Shown here: piece by piece, positions 14,257-16,717 of the stretch
Numbering within the stretch: the first letter of the stretch is position 1
Layout of the letters: each line of letters opens with the position of its first letter
DNA from: Selenomonas sp.
GTDB taxonomy: Bacteria; Bacillota_C; Negativicutes; Selenomonadales; Selenomonadaceae
Assembly (NCBI RefSeq): GCF_024693525.1
Contig: NZ_JAILKR010000080.1
Coordinates: 1-16,717, forward strand
Length of the DNA stretch: 16,717 nt
Reading direction: 5' to 3'
Program-made: the position numbers and the translations under genes
Notes under the pieces: generated by a model
Told to the model about the DNA's origin: nothing
What the model saw: the letters and a program-made list of their open reading frames with translations, nothing else
Databases searched by the model: none

Positions 14257-15294
14257 ATGGATCAGAAGGTAACGATAAAAGAAGTGGCGGAACTGGCAGG
14301 GGTATCGAAAAGTACGGTATCCCGTTATTTGAATCATGGATATATCAGTCTCGAAAAACAGGAACGGGTCCGGGCGGCGATTGAAAAAACCGGTTTTCAG
14401 TCGAATTTCTTTGCCAAACGGCTCAAGACCAAAGAGAGCAAATTGATTGGTATTGTCCTGCCGCGTATGGACTCGGTAACGGTGGGTAAGCTGCTGGCAG
14501 GCATCAGCCGGGTGTTGGAGCCTGCCGGTTATCAAGGGATTTTGCTGGTCAGCCAGCTTTCGAGCCGGAAGGAGCTGGAAAACATCCGCAACTTGCAGCA
14601 GCAGGGGGTAGATGGGATTCTGGTGGATTCCGTCGGCATTACCGAGGAACATGTAAAGCTTTCCCAGGAGGGGACTATTCCCATTCTCTACACGGGTCAG
14701 AAAAACGCCAAAGTTCCCTTCGTCAAAATTGATGATGAGGCGGCTGGCCGCATGATGGGAGCCTATTTGCGGCAGATGGGGCACAAGCATGCCGTTTTTG
14801 CCGGGGTAACGGAACAGGACACCGCCGTGGGAATTGACCGCAAACGCGGCTTCATCGACGCCTTCAAGGCGGGAAGATTTGGAGCAAAGGTTAATTTTAT
14901 CGAGACGGGCTTTGACTTTTTGTCTGCCTATAACCGGGCTGAAGATGTGCTGCGCTGCAAAGCCAGCGTGGTGGTCGGTGCTACGGATAACATCAGCCTC
15001 GGTATTTTGCGTTATATTCACGAACGTGGAATCCGGGTCCCTGAGGAGATTTCCGTGGTGGGCTTTGGCGGTTATGAAGTCGGTGCTGTCGTATATCCGG
15101 CACTTACGACGGTGGCTTTTGACTACGAGCTGGTGGGCATGAAGGCCGCTCAGTACATGCTGGATTTGCTTCGCGAAGAACCGGTGCAGGAGAATATGGA
15201 AATGCCCCTTTTCTTTGTGGAGCGCGAGAGTGTCCGCAATCTGAAACGCGACTATGAAAAAGAAAAGCCAGGCTCGATGAACGGCCTGGCCTGA
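14257..15294 (+). CDS. LacI-family transcriptional regulator
   Basis: The product (345 aa) is a LacI/GalR repressor. The helix-turn-helix is VTIKEVAELAGVSKSTVSRYLN (residues 5-26; cited here as one known signature), the hinge lies at about 48-60 (NFFAKRLKTKES), and a periplasmic-binding-protein-like effector domain follows from about 63 (KLIGIVLPR) to 320 (SVVGFGGYEVGAVVYP, TTVAFDYELVG). I start at ATG 14257 because GGAGGA (14240-14245) lies 11 nt upstream and LacI proteins begin just before VTIK; ATG 14230 precedes that site. No sugar operon sits beside it. The convergent sorbitol-type IIA gene is the only sugar-related neighbour, so the effector is unknown. Its last codons contain the terminator hairpin of that opposite gene. 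Confidence 0.92.
   Translation: MDQKVTIKEVAELAGVSKSTVSRYLNHGYISLEKQERVRAAIEKTGFQSNFFAKRLKTKESKLIGIVLPRMDSVTVGKLLAGISRVLEPAGYQGILLVSQLSSRKELENIRNLQQQGVDGILVDSVGITEEHVKLSQEGTIPILYTGQKNAKVPFVKIDDEAAGRMMGAYLRQMGHKHAVFAGVTEQDTAVGIDRKRGFIDAFKAGRFGAKVNFIETGFDFLSAYNRAEDVLRCKASVVVGATDNISLGILRYIHERGIRVPEEISVVGFGGYEVGAVVYPALTTVAFDYELVGMKAAQYMLDLLREEPVQENMEMPLFFVERESVRNLKRDYEKEKPGSMNGLA
15257..15290 (-). terminator. Terminator of the PTS IIA gene, embedded in the lacI-type coding end
   Basis: GCCAGGC (15267-15273) pairs with GCCTGGC (15284-15290). On the minus strand the stem is followed by a T-rich run (complement of 15257-15266), so it fits a terminator for the gene ending at 15315. It lies wholly inside the last codons of the + strand regulator gene. 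Confidence 0.65.
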
Positions 15295-15314
15295 ATGGGT
15301 ATTTGATTTGAGGA

Positions 15315-15677
15315 TTATTTCTTGGTGAAGGTGATGTGAGCACCGTTGGAAAGAACCGGAAGGCTGGGGCCTTTCACGATAATCTGTCCCGGCATGGAAC
15401 CCGTGGAGTTAAATACCAGGGTGCAATGACCTTCTTCGCGGAGGTTGTCATTGGCTGCGTCGCCCACTTTTTCGACTGTGTACTTGACACCGCCCATCAA
15501 CAGCTTATCGCCCTTCTTGATGTCTTCTTTCAGTTCGCCAGGAGTGTGTTCGATGACCATATCGGACAGATTCGGGCGGATGCCTTCGTCGAGCAGGATA
15601 GCACTGTTGTTATCCGAAAGGAAGGTTTTTGCCAAATTGCCGATAGCGGTAATTGATACATCATACTTAATATCCAT
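15315..15677 (-). CDS. Stand-alone PTS glucitol/sorbitol-type IIA component
   Basis: The product (120 aa) matches the GutA/SrlB family of phosphotransferase IIA proteins, which take phosphate from HPr and pass it to a sorbitol IIB. IEHTPGELK carries His44 in the place of the phosphorylated histidine of E. coli GutA (IHCHGELK). DNLREEGHCTLVFN and MPGQIIVKGP match the family's C-terminal half. Length is normal. I use ATG 15677 because GGAGGAA (minus strand, 15686-15692) is 8 nt upstream; the ATG at 15686 touches it. No IIB, IIC or sorbitol-phosphate dehydrogenase gene is present in the window, so it either serves a system encoded elsewhere or acts as a phosphorylation-dependent regulator (inference). 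Confidence 0.87.
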   Translation of the reverse strand: MDIKYDVSITAIGNLAKTFLSDNNSAILLDEGIRPNLSDMVIEHTPGELKEDIKKGDKLLMGGVKYTVEKVGDAANDNLREEGHCTLVFNSTGSMPGQIIVKGPSLPVLSNGAHITFTKK

Positions 15678-15738
15678 ACGATACATTCCTCCAATAAAAT
15701 ACACATGAATCGTCACTTACATTTTTTAGGTATCCTTT

Positions 15739-15773
15739 ATTATATCATACTTTTCTTAAAGAAAAGGGGACAA
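15739..15773 (-). promoter_or_regulatory. Promoter of the PTS IIA gene with a 17-bp palindrome filling the spacer
   Basis: On the minus strand TTGTCC (15768-15773) and TATGAT (15744-15749) are 18 bp apart, and TATAAT (15739-15744) overlaps as an alternative -10. The spacer holds a perfect dyad, CTTTTCTT-A-AAGAAAAG at 15750-15766. A repressor bound there would cover the promoter exactly. Confidence 0.6.
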
Positions 15774-15846
15774 TTGCCCTTTTCTGGCTCGTTTTCAGAC
15801 TTTTTTTTGAATTTTTGGCGGTTTGTAAAAAAATATAAAAAATGTG

Positions 15847-15875
15847 TTGACAAGAATGTTATCCTTGAGTATAAT
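15847..15875 (+). promoter_or_regulatory. Consensus promoter of tRNA-Gln
   Basis: TTGACA (15847-15852), a 17-bp spacer and TATAAT (15870-15875) are a perfect vegetative consensus, 34 nt upstream of the mature tRNA 5' end. Confidence 0.9.
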
Positions 15876-15909
15876 ATTTTATGTCGATAGCGCAGAACGC
15901 TAGTGACAC

Positions 15910-15985
15910 AGGGGTATCGCCAAGTTGGTAAGGCACGGGTCTCTGAATCCCGCATGCGTTGGTTCGAGTCCAGCTACCCCTGCCA
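15910..15985 (+). tRNA. tRNA-Gln (anticodon CTG)
   Basis: The 76-nt gene folds into a full cloverleaf: acceptor AGGGGTA/TACCCCT with a weak A1-U72 first pair typical of glutamine tRNAs, discriminator G73 and an encoded CCA. The D-stem is GCC/GGC, the T-stem GTTGG/CCAGC, and the anticodon loop CTCTGAA has CTG at 15943-15945, reading CAG codons. The anticodon stem CGGGT/TCCCG has a U31-U39 mismatch at its base. It is transcribed alone from a consensus promoter. Confidence 0.95.
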
Positions 15986-15996
15986 TATGAAAGTAT

Positions 15997-16021
15997 AGCA
16001 CCGCGAGAGCGGTGCTTTTTT
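15997..16021 (+). terminator. tRNA-Gln terminator
   Basis: AGCACCGC (15997-16004), a GAGA tetraloop and GCGGTGCT (16009-16016) are followed by a T-run, 11 nt after the tRNA end. It is a canonical intrinsic terminator. Confidence 0.93.
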
Positions 16022-16048
16022 GTGTATAGATTATAGGTGCACGAAGTT

Positions 16049-16096
16049 ATAGAAGCCTCCATAAGCTTGATTCATCTAACTTATGGAGGCTTCTAT
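16049..16096. repeat. Isolated 17-bp perfect inverted repeat
   Basis: ATAGAAGCCTCCATAAG (16049-16065) pairs perfectly with 16080-16096 around a 14-nt loop. Neither side has a T-run, and it follows a complete tRNA terminator, so it is not needed as a terminator there. It could be a small palindromic repeat, a recombination site or an sRNA hairpin. No gene is visible from 16022 to 16717; this hairpin and the repeat copies are the only structures I see. Confidence 0.6.
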
Positions 16097-16121
16097 GAAT
16101 TTATCCACGCACTTTGTAAAA

Positions 16122-16234
16122 ATTACAGTTTGTAGAGGAGTAGTACCCAGTTCGTGTTCTAGGTAAGTCGCCGGCGGCGGGGGCCCCAGTACCAACGCTT
16201 CACCGGTGACAACCCGCTACAAGAAATTTTTGCC
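16122..16234 (-). repeat. Inverted, internally deleted copy of the structured repeat
   Basis: Read on the minus strand, this matches the 5' third of the repeat. 16173-16193 is the exact reverse complement of 110-130, and AAGAAATTTTTGCC near 16221-16234 matches the complement of 66-79. It then jumps to the repeat's extreme 3' tail (16122-16135 complements 433-446). The helix-rich middle, about 300 bases, is missing. It lies head to head with copy 2, about 12 nt away. Confidence 0.8.
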
Positions 16235-16240
16235 TTTTAA

Positions 16241-16695
16241 TTAAAAGTTGGAAAAGATTAAACGCGCTTCGCTTGAACGAAATTCTTTTCCAACAGAAAC
16301 GCAGGCAAAAATTTCTTGCTTCACGCGGAACGTCAAGAGGCTTCGCTTATGGTACTGTGTCCCCCGCCGCCTAGGTTAGGGTCGTCACGAATTGCTGCGC
16401 CCTCGAAGGGGGTAGCCCTGCGAAACTTGCCACAGACTCAGCCGCCGCTAGGGGCAGTGCCATAAACGAAGCGTTTGATGGTTTCCGTGAAGAACGAAAT
16501 TTTTATCCTCACTATCCGTCGAAAAATTGCTACCGTTCAAGCGAAGCGCGTTTTGCAACTTTTTCGATGCTTATTGAAGGATAAAAATTCCGTTTAGGAA
16601 ACCATCTTCCGCGTAGTGTTGGCACTGCCCCTAGCGGCGGCGAAGAGCTGCTTCGAATAAGGCTCCACTAACCGATAAACTGCAATTGGTAAAAA
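16241..16695 (+). repeat. Structured dispersed repeat, copy 2
   Basis: Same orientation and near-identical length as copy 1. Helices correspond: 16441-16462/16620-16641 (22 bp), the 10-bp stem with G16481-C16602 replacing T241-A362, and the loop-loop complement 16260-16279/16534-16553, now perfect over 20 bp. The first hairpin changes from CAGTT/AACTG to GATT/AATTC yet still pairs. Indels relative to copy 1 break any shared reading frame. It lies about 255 nt downstream of the tRNA-Gln gene. Confidence 0.85.
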
Positions 16696-16717
16696 GTGTA
16701 TTGATAAATTCGCAGAA

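Noticed and set aside
1..16717. CRISPR array or insertion sequence explaining the terminal repeats
   Set aside because: There are only two full copies 15.8 kb apart, no regular spacers, and no transposase, integrase or cas gene on either strand.

Overview
This window reads as a chromosomal segment of an anaerobic, Gram-negative-type Firmicute, most likely of the Selenomonadaceae (a Selenomonas, Mitsuokella or Megamonas relative). That placement is inferred from the gene mix: a dicarboxylate transporter beside aspartase, a GlnK/GlnL-type two-component pair, purine-rich GGAGG ribosome-binding sites and a mid-range G+C. No marker gene proves it. I recognise fourteen protein genes, one tRNA and about a dozen regulatory or terminator signals. 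I found no transposase, phage gene or CRISPR array.

Layout. 1-450 is a copy of a 445-base structured repeat that recurs at 16241-16695. 524-2710 (minus) encodes a membrane diguanylate cyclase with two periplasmic binding-protein domains. 2856-3599 (minus) encodes an Asp/Glu racemase, divergent from a LysR regulator (3716-4699). 4702-6910 (minus) is a response regulator and sensor kinase with overlapping genes, divergent from a DASS dicarboxylate transporter (7109-8539) that is followed by aspartase (8806-10194). A small ferredoxin (10352-10537) comes next. Then a tight operon runs folE - folP - folB - folK/folA fusion - ung (10629-14101). A LacI-type regulator (14257-15294) converges on a stand-alone sorbitol-type PTS IIA gene (15315-15677, minus). 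tRNA-Gln(CTG) lies at 15910-15985 with its own promoter and terminator. The right end holds an isolated 17-bp hairpin, an inverted and internally deleted repeat copy, and the second full copy.

How the genes fit together. Racemase, two-component system, transporter and aspartase form a plausible aspartate/C4-dicarboxylate module: uptake or exchange of dicarboxylates, then deamination of L-aspartate to fumarate, which anaerobes of this group can reduce to succinate. The fol operon covers most of tetrahydrofolate synthesis (GTP cyclohydrolase, aldolase, pyrophosphokinase, pteroate synthase, reductase). It lacks folC and the triphosphate phosphatase, and it ends in a uracil-DNA glycosylase that overlaps the reductase reading frame.

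The most unusual object is the terminal repeat. The two copies differ at many positions, including indels that rule out a conserved protein, yet several paired positions change together (for example U-A to G-C) so that long helices are kept. Two predicted loops about 260 nt apart are complementary over 20 bases in both copies. This behaves like a large structured RNA, probably read from the + strand, that is also a dispersed repeat. I could not assign it to a named family.
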